Assembly (NCBI GenBank): GCA_017962545.1
Contig: JAGCVD010000005.1
Span: 20,403-84,402 of the forward strand
DNA: 64,000 nt
Direction of reading: 5' to 3'
DNA from: Bacteroidales bacterium
GTDB lineage: Bacteria > Bacteroidota > Bacteroidia > Bacteroidales > P3
Below are positions 7,578 to 16,316 of this stretch, one piece after another. The notes beneath the pieces are model-generated. The model made no database searches. It saw nothing but the letters and a program-made list of their open reading frames with translations, and was not told where the DNA came from. The stretch's first letter is position 1, and each line of letters begins with the position of its first letter. The position numbers and the translations under genes were made by a program.

Positions 7578-10055
7578 ATGCTCACGCTATACAAGAAAGA
7601 ACTCTCCAGTTTCTTCTCGTCGCTGATTGGCTATCTGACCATAGCCGTTTTCTTGGTACTCACCGGATTGATGCTGTGGGTGCTGAAAAGTGACTTTAAC
7701 ATCCTTGACTACGGCTACGCCGGCATGGACGGCCTGTTCCTCATCGGCCCGTTCCTCTACCTGTTCCTCATCCCCGCCATCACCATGCGCTCGATGGCCG
7801 AGGAAAAACGCACGGGCACCATCGAGATGCTCATGACACGGCCGTTGAGCGACTGGACCATTGTCTTCGCCAAATTCCTGGCTTCATGGACACTGGTACT
7901 CATCTCGCTGCTGCCGACGCTGGTGTGCTACGTCAGCGTCTACGTCCTCGGCGACCCCGTGGGCAATATCGACACAGGCAGCGTCGTCGGCTCCTATATC
8001 GGCCTGCTGCTGCTGGGCGGCGCTTTCGTGGCCATAGGCCTCTTCTGTTCGTCGCTGACCAGCAACCAGATTGTCTCCTTCATCCTCGCCGCCCTGCTGT
8101 GCGCCGTGGCCTATCTGGGCTTTGAGAGCATCTACAACATGGGCATCCTCGGCGATGCCGACCTCTTTGTCAAGCGCCTCGGTGTACGTCACCACTACGA
8201 GAGCATCAGCCGCGGTGTGGTGGATTCACGCGACGTGATATACTTCGTCTGCGTGATGGCGTTGTTTCTGATGGCCACACGCCTGGTGCTGCAAAGCCGC
8301 AAATGGGGTGGCTGGACCAAACGTCGCAGTCTCAAGCGCAGCCATTGGCTGGAGATGGGGGCCACGGTGGCCATCATCGTCGCCGTCAGCGTCATCAGCA
8401 ACTATCTCTTCTTCCGTGCCGACCTCACCTCCGAGCGACGCTACACCCTCAGCAAAGCCACCAAGCAGATGCTGAAGAAGATTGACGAACCCGTGCTGTT
8501 CCGCGTCTACCTCGAGGGCGAGTTCCCCGCCGACTTCAAACGGCTGCAGAACGAAACCAAGGAGATGCTCAACCAGTTCCGCGCATACAACCGCAACATC
8601 GAGTACGAGTTTGTCGACCCCACCAGTTTCGAGAGCCGCGAAGAGCAGCAGGTGTTCTACCAGAAGCTGGCACAGAAAGGCATACAGCCCACACAGATAC
8701 AGACCGCCGGACGTGGTGGCACCACGACACAGATTATCATCCCCGCCGCCGACGTGTTCTACCGCGGCAGCGAGACCTCGGTGCAACTCATCCAGAACCA
8801 GCGCTATGTCAGCGATGCCGACCTGCTGAACAACTCCATACAGAACCTAGAATATGTGCTCTCGGGCGCCATCCGTGCGCTGGCACGCGGCGAGAAGAAG
8901 CAGATTGGCTTCCTGCAGGGCCACGGTGAGCTCAACGGCGGCGTACTCTACGATGTGCAACGCTCGATGCAAGAGTTCTACAGCCTCGACTACGTAACCA
9001 TCGACGGACAGATACAAGCCCTCACGGCGCACCACCGCAACTCGGTGGACACCACCAAATACGAGTTCTTCAACCTCTACGACCTGCTCATCATCGCCAA
9101 ACCCACGAAAGCTTTCAGCGAACAGGACCTCTACATCCTCGACCAGTACATCATGTACGGCGGCAAGGTGCTGTGGCTCCTTGACGCGCTGGATGCCGAC
9201 CTTGACAGCCTGGCCGACCGAGGCCAGATGATGGCGACGCGCTATCCTCTGGGGCTCGACGAGATGCTCTTCACCTATGGCGTGCGGCTGGGTGCCAACC
9301 TGCTGATGGATATGCGCTGCCGCCCGATACCGATACAAGTGGGTCTCGTGGGCGAGAAGCCCCAGTTCCGCTTCATGCCGTGGTACTACTTCCCCGAGAT
9401 AGTGCCGCTGAGCGACCACCCCATCGTACGCAACCTCGACCTCATCAAGACCGACTTCGTGGGCAGCTTGGATCTTATTGACAACGATATCCGCAAGACC
9501 GTCCTGCTGACCACGTCGGAGTACACACGTCTGAAGAGCGCTCCCGCATTGGTCGAGTTGGCCGAGTCACAGACCGAGCCCGACCGCCGTCTGTTCTCGG
9601 CGAGCAGCCTGCCCGTCGCCGTGCTGCTCGAGGGCGAGTTCCACTCTGCCTGGCGCAACCGGCTGTCGCCCAACTTCATCTCCCAGGCCGCCATGGGATT
9701 CCGTGAGGTAAGCCCAGAGAACAAGATGATTATCATCTCCGATGGCGACATCATCCGCAACCGCTACATGCAGGAAGACGGTGCCGTGCTACCCTTGGGC
9801 TACGACTATTTCACACAAACACAATACGCCAACAAAGACCTTATCCTCAATGCCGTCAACTACCTTGTCGGCGACGAGGGCATGATGGCGTCACGTTCCA
9901 GAAACATCCGGCTGCGCAAGCTCGACGTGATGAAAGTCCATGAGCAGCGCACTCGCTACCAAATCATCAACATCGTCTGTCCCCTCGTGTTGCTGGCAGC
10001 CGCTGGCGGCATCATCGTGCTGGTCAGACGCAAGAAATACAGAAAACAGAAATGA
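7578..10055 (+). CDS. GldF-GldG fusion: ABC transporter permease plus auxiliary periplasmic domain
   Basis: This 825-residue protein joins two gliding-type ABC components. Residues 1-240 are an ABC-2 permease with six membrane segments, including the EEKRTGTIEMLMTRPLSDW loop typical of GldF. After a hydrophobic helix at about 255-280 comes a GldG-like ABC-associated domain (about 300-720) and a final membrane anchor (IINIVCPLVLLAAAGGIIV). In gliding Bacteroidota the GldA ATPase and separate GldF and GldG make one transporter; non-gliding gut members keep a similar system of unknown cargo. No ATPase gene lies nearby, so it must be supplied from elsewhere. The stop overlaps the DUF4340 start (ATGA at 10052). 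Confidence 0.85.
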   Translation: MLTLYKKELSSFFSSLIGYLTIAVFLVLTGLMLWVLKSDFNILDYGYAGMDGLFLIGPFLYLFLIPAITMRSMAEEKRTGTIEMLMTRPLSDWTIVFAKFLASWTLVLISLLPTLVCYVSVYVLGDPVGNIDTGSVVGSYIGLLLLGGAFVAIGLFCSSLTSNQIVSFILAALLCAVAYLGFESIYNMGILGDADLFVKRLGVRHHYESISRGVVDSRDVIYFVCVMALFLMATRLVLQSRKWGGWTKRRSLKRSHWLEMGATVAIIVAVSVISNYLFFRADLTSERRYTLSKATKQMLKKIDEPVLFRVYLEGEFPADFKRLQNETKEMLNQFRAYNRNIEYEFVDPTSFESREEQQVFYQKLAQKGIQPTQIQTAGRGGTTTQIIIPAADVFYRGSETSVQLIQNQRYVSDADLLNNSIQNLEYVLSGAIRALARGEKKQIGFLQGHGELNGGVLYDVQRSMQEFYSLDYVTIDGQIQALTAHHRNSVDTTKYEFFNLYDLLIIAKPTKAFSEQDLYILDQYIMYGGKVLWLLDALDADLDSLADRGQMMATRYPLGLDEMLFTYGVRLGANLLMDMRCRPIPIQVGLVGEKPQFRFMPWYYFPEIVPLSDHPIVRNLDLIKTDFVGSLDLIDNDIRKTVLLTTSEYTRLKSAPALVELAESQTEPDRRLFSASSLPVAVLLEGEFHSAWRNRLSPNFISQAAMGFREVSPENKMIIISDGDIIRNRYMQEDGAVLPLGYDYFTQTQYANKDLILNAVNYLVGDEGMMASRSRNIRLRKLDVMKVHEQRTRYQIINIVCPLVLLAAAGGIIVLVRRKKYRKQK

Positions 10056-11149
10056 AGAAACGCAACATCATCCTCATCGCCATCGTGGCCCTGATAGCCC
10101 TGACGGCTCTGATTATAGCCCTGCGTGGCTCACGCAAGTCCACCTTCCCACAAGACTACCACATCGCCGACACCGCCTCCGTCACACGCATCTTCATGGC
10201 CGACAAGCAGAATCAGCAAGTACTGCTTGTCCGTACCGGCGACTCCTCCTGGGTGGTCGACTGCAACGGCACCCAATACCAAGCCAACCAGCCCATGGTC
10301 AACCTGCTGCTTGAGACCCTCAACACCATGCGCATACGCCAACAGGTGAACCGCAGTGCCATACCCACCATCATCAAAGACCTCTCCGCCCGTGCCATAA
10401 AAGTCGAAGTCTACCAGCGCAAACCTTTCATCAACTGGTTCGGCGGCCGCCTGACCCTCTTCCCTCGCGAGAAACACACCGTCACCTACTTTGTGGGACG
10501 CGAGACACAGGACATGATGGCCTCCTATATGTACCGCGAAGGCGACAAGGTGCCCTACGTCATCCACATACCGGGCTTCCGTGGCTTCCCCACGCCACGC
10601 TTCATCACCGACCCGCTGAAATGGCGCAGCCACCTCATCGTTGACCTTGACGTCAAAGCCATAGACCGTGTAGAACTGACGATACCCGACAAGCCCGAAG
10701 AGAGCTTTGCCGTGCAACGTGAGGGCGAGGGCTTCCACCTGGAGCTGGCGAACGGACAACGGGCCGCAGGCTTCGACACAGCCCGTGTGGCACAGATGCT
10801 CTCCTCGTTCACCTACCTCAACTTCGACGAATACGCCGCCATCGTGCCCAACAGTTTCGCCGACAGCTGCGTCAGCGGCACTCCGCGCACCATCCTACGC
10901 ATCACCGACACCGCGGGACACACCCGCGAGATGCGCACCTTCATCAAATACGAGAATCCCGACGACCTCTTGGTCATGCCCGACCCCGAGATGTACGAGA
11001 CCTTCGACGTCGACCGCCTCTACGCACTTATTCGTGGCGAGAACGCCACCACCGAGGACACGGTGCTGATACAATACTATATCTTCGACAACATTCTCCA
11101 GCCCGCCAGCTATTTCCTGGGCCACGAGAAACAACGCATAGCCCGATGA
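10052..11149 (+). CDS. DUF4340 protein, partner of the GldF-GldG transporter
   Basis: A 365-residue protein with one N-terminal membrane anchor (IILIAIVALIALTALIIAL) and a large extracytoplasmic part made of repeated beta-alpha units. It has the DUF4340 pattern (ITRIFMADK-like start, WVVDCNG, repeated VDLDVKAIDRVELTIPD). Genes of this family usually follow gldG-like genes and are thought to act with them, although no activity is known. It overlaps the upstream gene and surE by four bases each, so it is translationally coupled. Confidence 0.82.
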   Translation: MKKRNIILIAIVALIALTALIIALRGSRKSTFPQDYHIADTASVTRIFMADKQNQQVLLVRTGDSSWVVDCNGTQYQANQPMVNLLLETLNTMRIRQQVNRSAIPTIIKDLSARAIKVEVYQRKPFINWFGGRLTLFPREKHTVTYFVGRETQDMMASYMYREGDKVPYVIHIPGFRGFPTPRFITDPLKWRSHLIVDLDVKAIDRVELTIPDKPEESFAVQREGEGFHLELANGQRAAGFDTARVAQMLSSFTYLNFDEYAAIVPNSFADSCVSGTPRTILRITDTAGHTREMRTFIKYENPDDLLVMPDPEMYETFDVDRLYALIRGENATTEDTVLIQYYIFDNILQPASYFLGHEKQRIAR

Positions 11150-11907
11150 AGCCGCTGATACTCATCACTAACGACGACGGCTATGCCGCCCGTGGGCTCA
11201 AGGTGCTGACCGAGGTGGCCCGTGAGTTCGGCGACGTGGTGGTTATGGCCCCCGAGCAGAACGCTTCGGCCAAAGGTCTCAGCCTCACCACCAAGGTACC
11301 TGTGCGTGTGCGGGAAGTCCAGCAGGAGAAGGGACTCCATGTCTACGCCTGCGACGGAACCCCCGTCGACTGCCTCAAGCTGGCCTACGAGCACTTCTGC
11401 CCCCGACGTCCCAACCTGGTGCTCAGCGGTATCAACCACGGCAGTAACAGCTCCATCAATGTGCTCTACAGCGGCACCATGGGTGCCGTCATCGAGGCCA
11501 CCGTGTTAGGCGTCAACGCCATAGGCTTCTCGCTGCTCAACCACAGCCTCGAAGCCGACTTCGAGCCTTCGCGGCCCATCGTGCGCCACATCGTCGGCCA
11601 TGTCCTCAAGCACGGCCTGCCGGCCGACGTAGCACTCAACGTCAACATCCCTCGGCTCACCGCCGACGAGATAAAGGGCATCCGTCTGTGCCACCAAGCC
11701 TCAGGGAAATGGCTCGACAGCTTTGAGAAACGCGTCGACCCCATTGGTCGCCCCTACTGGTGGCTGACGGGCAAGTTCGTCTGCAATGAACCTCCCGACA
11801 CCAGCGACGAATGGGCGCTGATGCACGGCTACGTATCCGTGGTGCCCATACATACCGACTACACCCACTACCCCGCCATCGGCGAGTTAAAAAATATGGA
11901 GCTATAA
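11146..11907 (+). CDS. surE: 5'/3'-nucleotidase SurE
   Basis: A 253-residue cytosolic metal-dependent phosphatase that removes phosphate from nucleoside monophosphates. The metal site is formed by D10 and D11 in ILITNDDGYAARG, the serine/asparagine region VMAPEQNASAKG and the asparagine in VLSGINHGSN. The SGTMGAV segment completes the SurE signature. Length fits the family (about 250). It overlaps DUF4340 by ATGA and is followed one base later by a small membrane-protein gene, so it is part of the long + strand operon. Confidence 0.95.
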   Translation: MKPLILITNDDGYAARGLKVLTEVAREFGDVVVMAPEQNASAKGLSLTTKVPVRVREVQQEKGLHVYACDGTPVDCLKLAYEHFCPRRPNLVLSGINHGSNSSINVLYSGTMGAVIEATVLGVNAIGFSLLNHSLEADFEPSRPIVRHIVGHVLKHGLPADVALNVNIPRLTADEIKGIRLCHQASGKWLDSFEKRVDPIGRPYWWLTGKFVCNEPPDTSDEWALMHGYVSVVPIHTDYTHYPAIGELKNMEL

Positions 11908-11908
11908 G

Positions 11909-12205
11909 ATGAAACACTTCTTCACACAGGACAAAATAGCGGTGGGCCTGGTATCGGGCCTAGGCTCCGAGATGCTCCTCTGCCTGCTGCTGGCCGCAGG
12001 TCTGCTGCTGGCCGGCGAAGACCTAGCCAGCCACATACGCTGGTTCGGCGGCATGTTCATCCCTCCCATCCTCATCCTGCGCGCCTACGCCCGAACCCGA
12101 CAGCACCCCATTGTCACCAAGACCCTCGCCACCATCCTCTTTGTCACCTTCGTGGCTTTCATGTATTACCTCCTCAGCTCCCACTCTTTAAACCTTAAGC
12201 CTTGA
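11909..12205 (+). CDS. Small hydrophobic membrane protein, unknown
   Basis: A 98-residue protein with three hydrophobic helices (about 12-35, 45-60, 73-92). It starts one base after surE and its stop TGA overlaps the TTG start of lpxB, which argues strongly that it is expressed. The C-terminal codons (SLNLKP) fall in a CTTTAAACCTTAAGCCTTGAAA repeat-like stretch broken here only by its own degeneracy. Its place before lpxB suggests a lipid or envelope link, but this is only context. Confidence 0.7.
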   Translation: MKHFFTQDKIAVGLVSGLGSEMLLCLLLAAGLLLAGEDLASHIRWFGGMFIPPILILRAYARTRQHPIVTKTLATILFVTFVAFMYYLLSSHSLNLKP

Positions 12206-13317
12206 AATACTACCTCATAGCCGGTGAAGCCTCGGGGGACCTCCACGGTGCCAACCTCATGCGGGCACTGCGTGAGAAAGACACCGACGCACAGTTCCGC
12301 TTCTGGGGAGGCGACATGATGGCCTCCGTGGGCGGCACCCCTGTGCGCCACATCCGCGACCTCGCCATCATGGGCTTCGTCGAGGTGGTGGCACATCTGA
12401 GCACCGTACTGGGCAATATAAGCTTCTGCAAACGCGACATCGAAACGTGGCACCCCGACGCCGTCATCGGCATCGACTATCCGGGCTTCAACCTCAAAAT
12501 CGAGACCTGGGCCCACGAGCGGGGCTTCAAGACGGTGCACTATATCTCGCCCAATCTCTGGGCCTGGAAGAAAGGTCGCATCAAAGGGATGCGCAAGAGC
12601 CTCGACCTACTCTGCTACATCCTTCCTTTCGAGGAGCGCTTCTTTGCCGAGAACGACATGCCCCAGGCGCTCTACGTGGGACACCCGCTGCTGGACGCCG
12701 TCAAGGACCAGCTGTTCGAGCCTGCCTTCAACGGCGAACGCCCTGTGATTGCCTTGCTGCCCGGCAGCCGCCGGCAAGAGCTCAAGAAAAGCCTGCCGCT
12801 GATGGTGCAACTGGCCCGGCGCCATCCCGAGTATCGCTTCATCGTGGCCGGCATGAGTCTCATCAGCAAGGAGTTCTACGACGAATTGATTGAGAAACAC
12901 TCCAGCAACCTTGAGGTCGTCTACGACCAGACCTACCCGCTGCTGGCATCGGCCTACGCCGCCGTCGTATGTTCCGGCACCGCCACACTCGAGACGGCGC
13001 TCTTCAACGTGCCGCAGGTGGTATGCTACCGCGCCAACCCCATCTCCATCGCCATCGCCCGGCTTATCGTCGGCAAACGTATCAAGTACATCTCGCTGGT
13101 CAACCTTATTGCCGACAAGCCCGTCGTCACCGAGTTGATTCAGGACGACTTCAACCACGCCCGTCTGGAACAGGAATTCCAACTCATCACAACCAACGAC
13201 GCCAACCGCATCCGCATGTTCACACAATATGCCCAGATGCGGACGCTCATTGCTGGCAGCGGCGCCAGCGCACGCACCGCACAAGCCATCATCGACCTCA
13301 TAACTCACAAATCGTAA
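12202..13317 (+). CDS. lpxB: Lipid-A-disaccharide synthase
   Basis: A 371-residue glycosyltransferase family 19 protein that condenses UDP-diacylglucosamine with lipid X in lipid A synthesis. The start is a TTG at 12202, overlapping the previous stop; the protein begins MKYYLIAGEASGDLHGANL, the signature N-terminus, so no other start fits. Other landmarks are IGIDYPGFNLKI, YISPNLWAWKKGR, LPGSRRQELKK and VVCSGTATLETAL. It is peripheral at the cytoplasmic face of the inner membrane. The only lipid A gene in the window. Confidence 0.95.
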   Translation: MKYYLIAGEASGDLHGANLMRALREKDTDAQFRFWGGDMMASVGGTPVRHIRDLAIMGFVEVVAHLSTVLGNISFCKRDIETWHPDAVIGIDYPGFNLKIETWAHERGFKTVHYISPNLWAWKKGRIKGMRKSLDLLCYILPFEERFFAENDMPQALYVGHPLLDAVKDQLFEPAFNGERPVIALLPGSRRQELKKSLPLMVQLARRHPEYRFIVAGMSLISKEFYDELIEKHSSNLEVVYDQTYPLLASAYAAVVCSGTATLETALFNVPQVVCYRANPISIAIARLIVGKRIKYISLVNLIADKPVVTELIQDDFNHARLEQEFQLITTNDANRIRMFTQYAQMRTLIAGSGASARTAQAIIDLITHKS

Positions 13318-13322
13318 CTCAC

Positions 13323-14651
13323 ATGCGCCGTCTGCTGTCCATACTCCTGCTCCTCCTGACCCTCCAGTCCGCTCATGCCGAACACATCCGGGTACGTCTG
13401 TATAGCAACGCCCAGATAACCACCCTCAACGTATCCTTCGACCTCGGCTACTACAACCTCTATGCCGACGGCGACCAGCTCATCGAGGACATGGTGGGCG
13501 AAGGGCGCTCCGTCATCATCCGCCCCGACGGCGGCAAACTGCATGTCAGCGTCAACGAGGACGACTACGGCACCTTCAGCACCCTGCGCCTCGAAGCCAC
13601 CGACACCGCCTGCATCCTCTGTCTGAATCCTGAGGGCCAGAAACAGCGCACCTACGAGGGCAACCTCGAGGTCAGCCCCCTGAAAGGCGGCAAACTGCTG
13701 CTCATCAACGACGTAGAGTTCGAGACCTATATCGCCGGCGTGGTGCAGAGCGAAATCTACGGCACCCAGAGCGACATCTTCCGCATACAGGCCATCATCA
13801 GCCGCACCTGGGCGCTGCGCAACATGAACAAACATGCCGCCGACGGCTACAACTTCTGCGACTTCGTCCACTGCCAGGCCTACCAGAACCGCTGCATACG
13901 GCCCGACATCATGATGGGAGCCATCCAGAGCAGCGGCGAGACACTCGTCGACAGCCTCGGCGCCCTCATCGAGACACCTTTCCACTCCAACTCCGGCGGA
14001 CAGACCTGCAACTCGGAAGACGTGTGGCGCGCGGCGCTACCCTACCTGCGCTCCGTGCAGGACACCTTCTCTTACCACATGCGCCAGAGCGACTGGGTGA
14101 AAACCATCAGCCTCGACCGCTGGCTCAACTACTTCGCCAAGAAGCACAACCTCGACATCAACGACAGCGCCATCCGCGACAGCCTGCTCCACTTCACACA
14201 AGAGCAACGCCGTGTGCGCCTTCTCGACATACCCCTCACCCGCATCCGTACCGACTTCCAGCTGAAGTCCACCTTCTTCAGCGTCAGCGTCGACAGCGTC
14301 ACCGAGTCCGTCATCCTCCACGGACACGGCTACGGCCACGGCGTGGGACTCAGCCAGGAGGGAACCATACGCATGGTAGGCCTCGGCTACAGCTACGACA
14401 GCATCCTGCGCCACTACTACACCGGCGCCGTCATCCACCTCGACCCCACAGCCAACCACTCCTACGTCGAGAACTACGCCGGACAACTGGCTCGCATCAT
14501 CGAAGAAGACAAGAACAAGAAAACCCAGACACGCTCCAAGAAAGACGACTGGCTGGGACGCCTCTTCCGCCTGCGCGACCGCGAGGAACGCGAAGAGATA
14601 TACATCGAAGAACAGCAAGACAACGAAAAAGACTGGCAATACGAGTGGTAG
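13323..14651 (+). CDS. SpoIID/LytB domain protein (amidase enhancer or lytic transglycosylase-like)
   Basis: Starting at the ATG at 13323 (MRRLLSILLLLLTLQSAHA signal peptide) gives 442 residues. A SpoIID domain spans about residues 110-380: YIAGVVQSEIYG, IQAIISRTWALRN, SNSGGQTCNSEDVW and GHGYGHGVGLSQEG are its landmarks. In Bacillus the domain cuts denuded glycan strands or stimulates amidases; in Bacteroidota the role is unstudied but wall remodelling is likely. The last 60 residues are charged and low in complexity (EEDKNKKTQTRSKK). It follows lpxB by five bases. Confidence 0.88.
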   Translation: MRRLLSILLLLLTLQSAHAEHIRVRLYSNAQITTLNVSFDLGYYNLYADGDQLIEDMVGEGRSVIIRPDGGKLHVSVNEDDYGTFSTLRLEATDTACILCLNPEGQKQRTYEGNLEVSPLKGGKLLLINDVEFETYIAGVVQSEIYGTQSDIFRIQAIISRTWALRNMNKHAADGYNFCDFVHCQAYQNRCIRPDIMMGAIQSSGETLVDSLGALIETPFHSNSGGQTCNSEDVWRAALPYLRSVQDTFSYHMRQSDWVKTISLDRWLNYFAKKHNLDINDSAIRDSLLHFTQEQRRVRLLDIPLTRIRTDFQLKSTFFSVSVDSVTESVILHGHGYGHGVGLSQEGTIRMVGLGYSYDSILRHYYTGAVIHLDPTANHSYVENYAGQLARIIEEDKNKKTQTRSKKDDWLGRLFRLRDREEREEIYIEEQQDNEKDWQYEW

Positions 14652-14683
14652 AGAGAAGAATTAATAATTAAAAATTAAGAATC

Positions 14684-15238
14684 ATGATGAATAAGATAAA
14701 AGCAATTGTATTCTGCGCAAGCCTAATCTTCAACTTTCAGTTTTCAATTTTCAACTCGGCCCAAGCCCAGGTGAAATGGCACACCATCGAGGAAGCCTCG
14801 CAGGCCAAGATTGGTGAGAAGATGTACTTCGTCGACTTCTACACCTCCTGGTGCGGCTACTGCAAGAAGATGGACCGCGAGACCTTCAGCGACGCCACCG
14901 TCGCCAAGATACTCAACAAATACTTCTACCCCGTCAAATTCGACGCCGAAGGCACCAACACTTTCCAATGGAAAGGCAAGACCTACCATCCTGTCCTCAC
15001 CGGACGCAACCGCCAGCATGAGTTCGCCCGCGGCCTGCAGGGCTACCCCACTTTCGCGCTCTACAAATCCGACGGTACCCCGCTGCAAGCCATCCCAGGC
15101 TTCTACTCGGCCAAGGAATTCACCATCATCCTCTGGTATTTCGCCTCCGGCGACTGCGACAAATACCCCTACGAACGCTACCAGAAAATATTCGACAAAG
15201 AGATACGCCCTACTATGGAAAAAGCCCTCGGAAACTGA
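14684..15238 (+). CDS. Secreted thioredoxin-fold protein
   Basis: A 184-residue periplasmic thioredoxin-like protein with redox motif C57-G-Y-C60 in FYTSWCGYCKKM. It resembles the thioredoxin_7/DsbD-gamma group used for disulfide reduction in the envelope. The signal peptide (CASLIFNFQFSIFNSAQAQ) has its hydrophobic core coded by the repeat AACTTTCAGTTTTCAA, which occurs again in btuB. A 30-base AT-rich repeat-like spacer separates it from the SpoIID gene. Confidence 0.85.
   Translation: MMNKIKAIVFCASLIFNFQFSIFNSAQAQVKWHTIEEASQAKIGEKMYFVDFYTSWCGYCKKMDRETFSDATVAKILNKYFYPVKFDAEGTNTFQWKGKTYHPVLTGRNRQHEFARGLQGYPTFALYKSDGTPLQAIPGFYSAKEFTIILWYFASGDCDKYPYERYQKIFDKEIRPTMEKALGN
14728..14756. repeat. 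TTTTCA-type repeat encoding signal-peptide core
   Basis: Three TTTTCA/TTTCAA words in tandem; shares the 16-mer AACTTTCAGTTTTCAA with 21484-21499 inside btuB, in the same reading frame (NFQFS). Confidence 0.6.
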
Positions 15239-15251
15239 AAAATGAAACAAT

Positions 15252-15266
15252 AAGGAGACAGGAGAT
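15252..15266 (+). repeat. AAGGAG-type repeat flanking dispersed element copy 1
   Basis: AAGGAGACAGGAGAT directly precedes the 50-bp element; identical words occur on the minus strand at 24520-24548, 62568-62715 and 63764-63804. Confidence 0.6.
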
Positions 15267-15316
15267 AAGACAATACCACTACTAGCAAAAACGGACCCAA
15301 CAAATACATTTGTCTT
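15267..15316 (+). repeat. Dispersed 50-bp inverted-repeat element, copy 1
   Basis: Begins AAGACAATACC and ends ACATTTGTCTT, so the ends are inverted repeats. It lies between the thioredoxin-like gene and ftsY and points toward ftsY. The sequence TACATTTG inside its right end matches the -7 box TAnnTTTG, so the copy may supply a promoter for ftsY. Copies 2 and 3 are at 62518-62567 and 63533-63583. Confidence 0.75.
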
Positions 15317-15362
15317 GAACTTCTTGAACTCCTTCAAAAAACCGAAACTAATAACTAAAAAT

Positions 15363-16316
15363 ATGGGACTCTTCAGCAAGAAAGAAAAAGACGCCGAACG
15401 CCAAACCCTCGACAGCGGACTGGCCAAAACCAAAGAGAGTTTCTTCCAGAAAATCTCCCGCAGCATCCTCGGCAAATCGACCGTCGACGACGATGTCCTC
15501 GACAACCTCGAGGAGACGCTCATCACCTCCGATGTGGGCGTCGAGACCACCCTCAAGGTCATCGAGAAACTGCAGGAGCGCATCCGGCGCGACAAATACA
15601 TCAGCACCTCCGAGCTCAACTCTATCCTGCGTGCCGAGATAGCACAACTGCTACGCCAACCCCAGACCCACTTCCCCGCCGCATTCGACGCGCCGCTGCC
15701 CAAGAAGCCCTACGTCATCCTCGTGGTGGGCGTCAATGGTGTCGGTAAGACCACCACCATCGCCAAGCTGGCCTACCGCTACAAGGAAGCCGGCCGCAGC
15801 GTCATCCTCGGCGCCGCCGACACCTTCCGTGCCGCCGCCGTCGAACAGCTGCAGCTCTGGGCCGACCGTGTCGGCGTGCCCATCGTACAGCAGGGCATGG
15901 GTGCCGACCCCGCCAGCGTGGCCTACGACACCCTGCAGAGCGCCCTCGCCAAGGACGCCGACGTCGTCATCATCGACACCGCCGGACGTCTGCACAACAA
16001 AGTGGGCCTCATGAACGAGCTCACCAAGATACGCCGCGTCATGCAGAAGCTGGTGCCCGACGCACCCCACGAGGTGCTCCTCGTCCTCGACGCCTCCACG
16101 GGTCAGAACGCCATCGAGCAGGCCCGCCAGTTCACCCAGGCCACCGACGTCAACGCCCTCGCCCTCACCAAACTCGACGGCACCGCCAAAGGCGGCGTCA
16201 TTATAGGCATCAGCGACCAGTTCCAGGTCCCTGTCCGCTACATAGGCCTCGGCGAGAAGATGACCGACCTCCAGCTCTTCAACCCCTCCGAATTCGTAGA
16301 CTCCTTGTTCGAATGA
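15363..16316 (+). CDS. ftsY: Signal recognition particle receptor FtsY
   Basis: The start at 15363 (MGLFSKKEKDAERQ) gives 317 residues, the usual short FtsY without the long acidic A domain. The SRP GTPase G motifs are clear: GVNGVGKTTTIAKLA (P-loop), DTFRAAAVEQL, DTAGRLHNK and TKLDGTAKGG. It docks SRP-ribosome complexes at the inner membrane. A longer frame back to 15315 (MNFLNSFKKPK) runs into the repeat spacer and is not needed. The stop overlaps the rimO start (ATGA at 16313). Confidence 0.95.
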   Translation: MGLFSKKEKDAERQTLDSGLAKTKESFFQKISRSILGKSTVDDDVLDNLEETLITSDVGVETTLKVIEKLQERIRRDKYISTSELNSILRAEIAQLLRQPQTHFPAAFDAPLPKKPYVILVVGVNGVGKTTTIAKLAYRYKEAGRSVILGAADTFRAAAVEQLQLWADRVGVPIVQQGMGADPASVAYDTLQSALAKDADVVIIDTAGRLHNKVGLMNELTKIRRVMQKLVPDAPHEVLLVLDASTGQNAIEQARQFTQATDVNALALTKLDGTAKGGVIIGISDQFQVPVRYIGLGEKMTDLQLFNPSEFVDSLFE

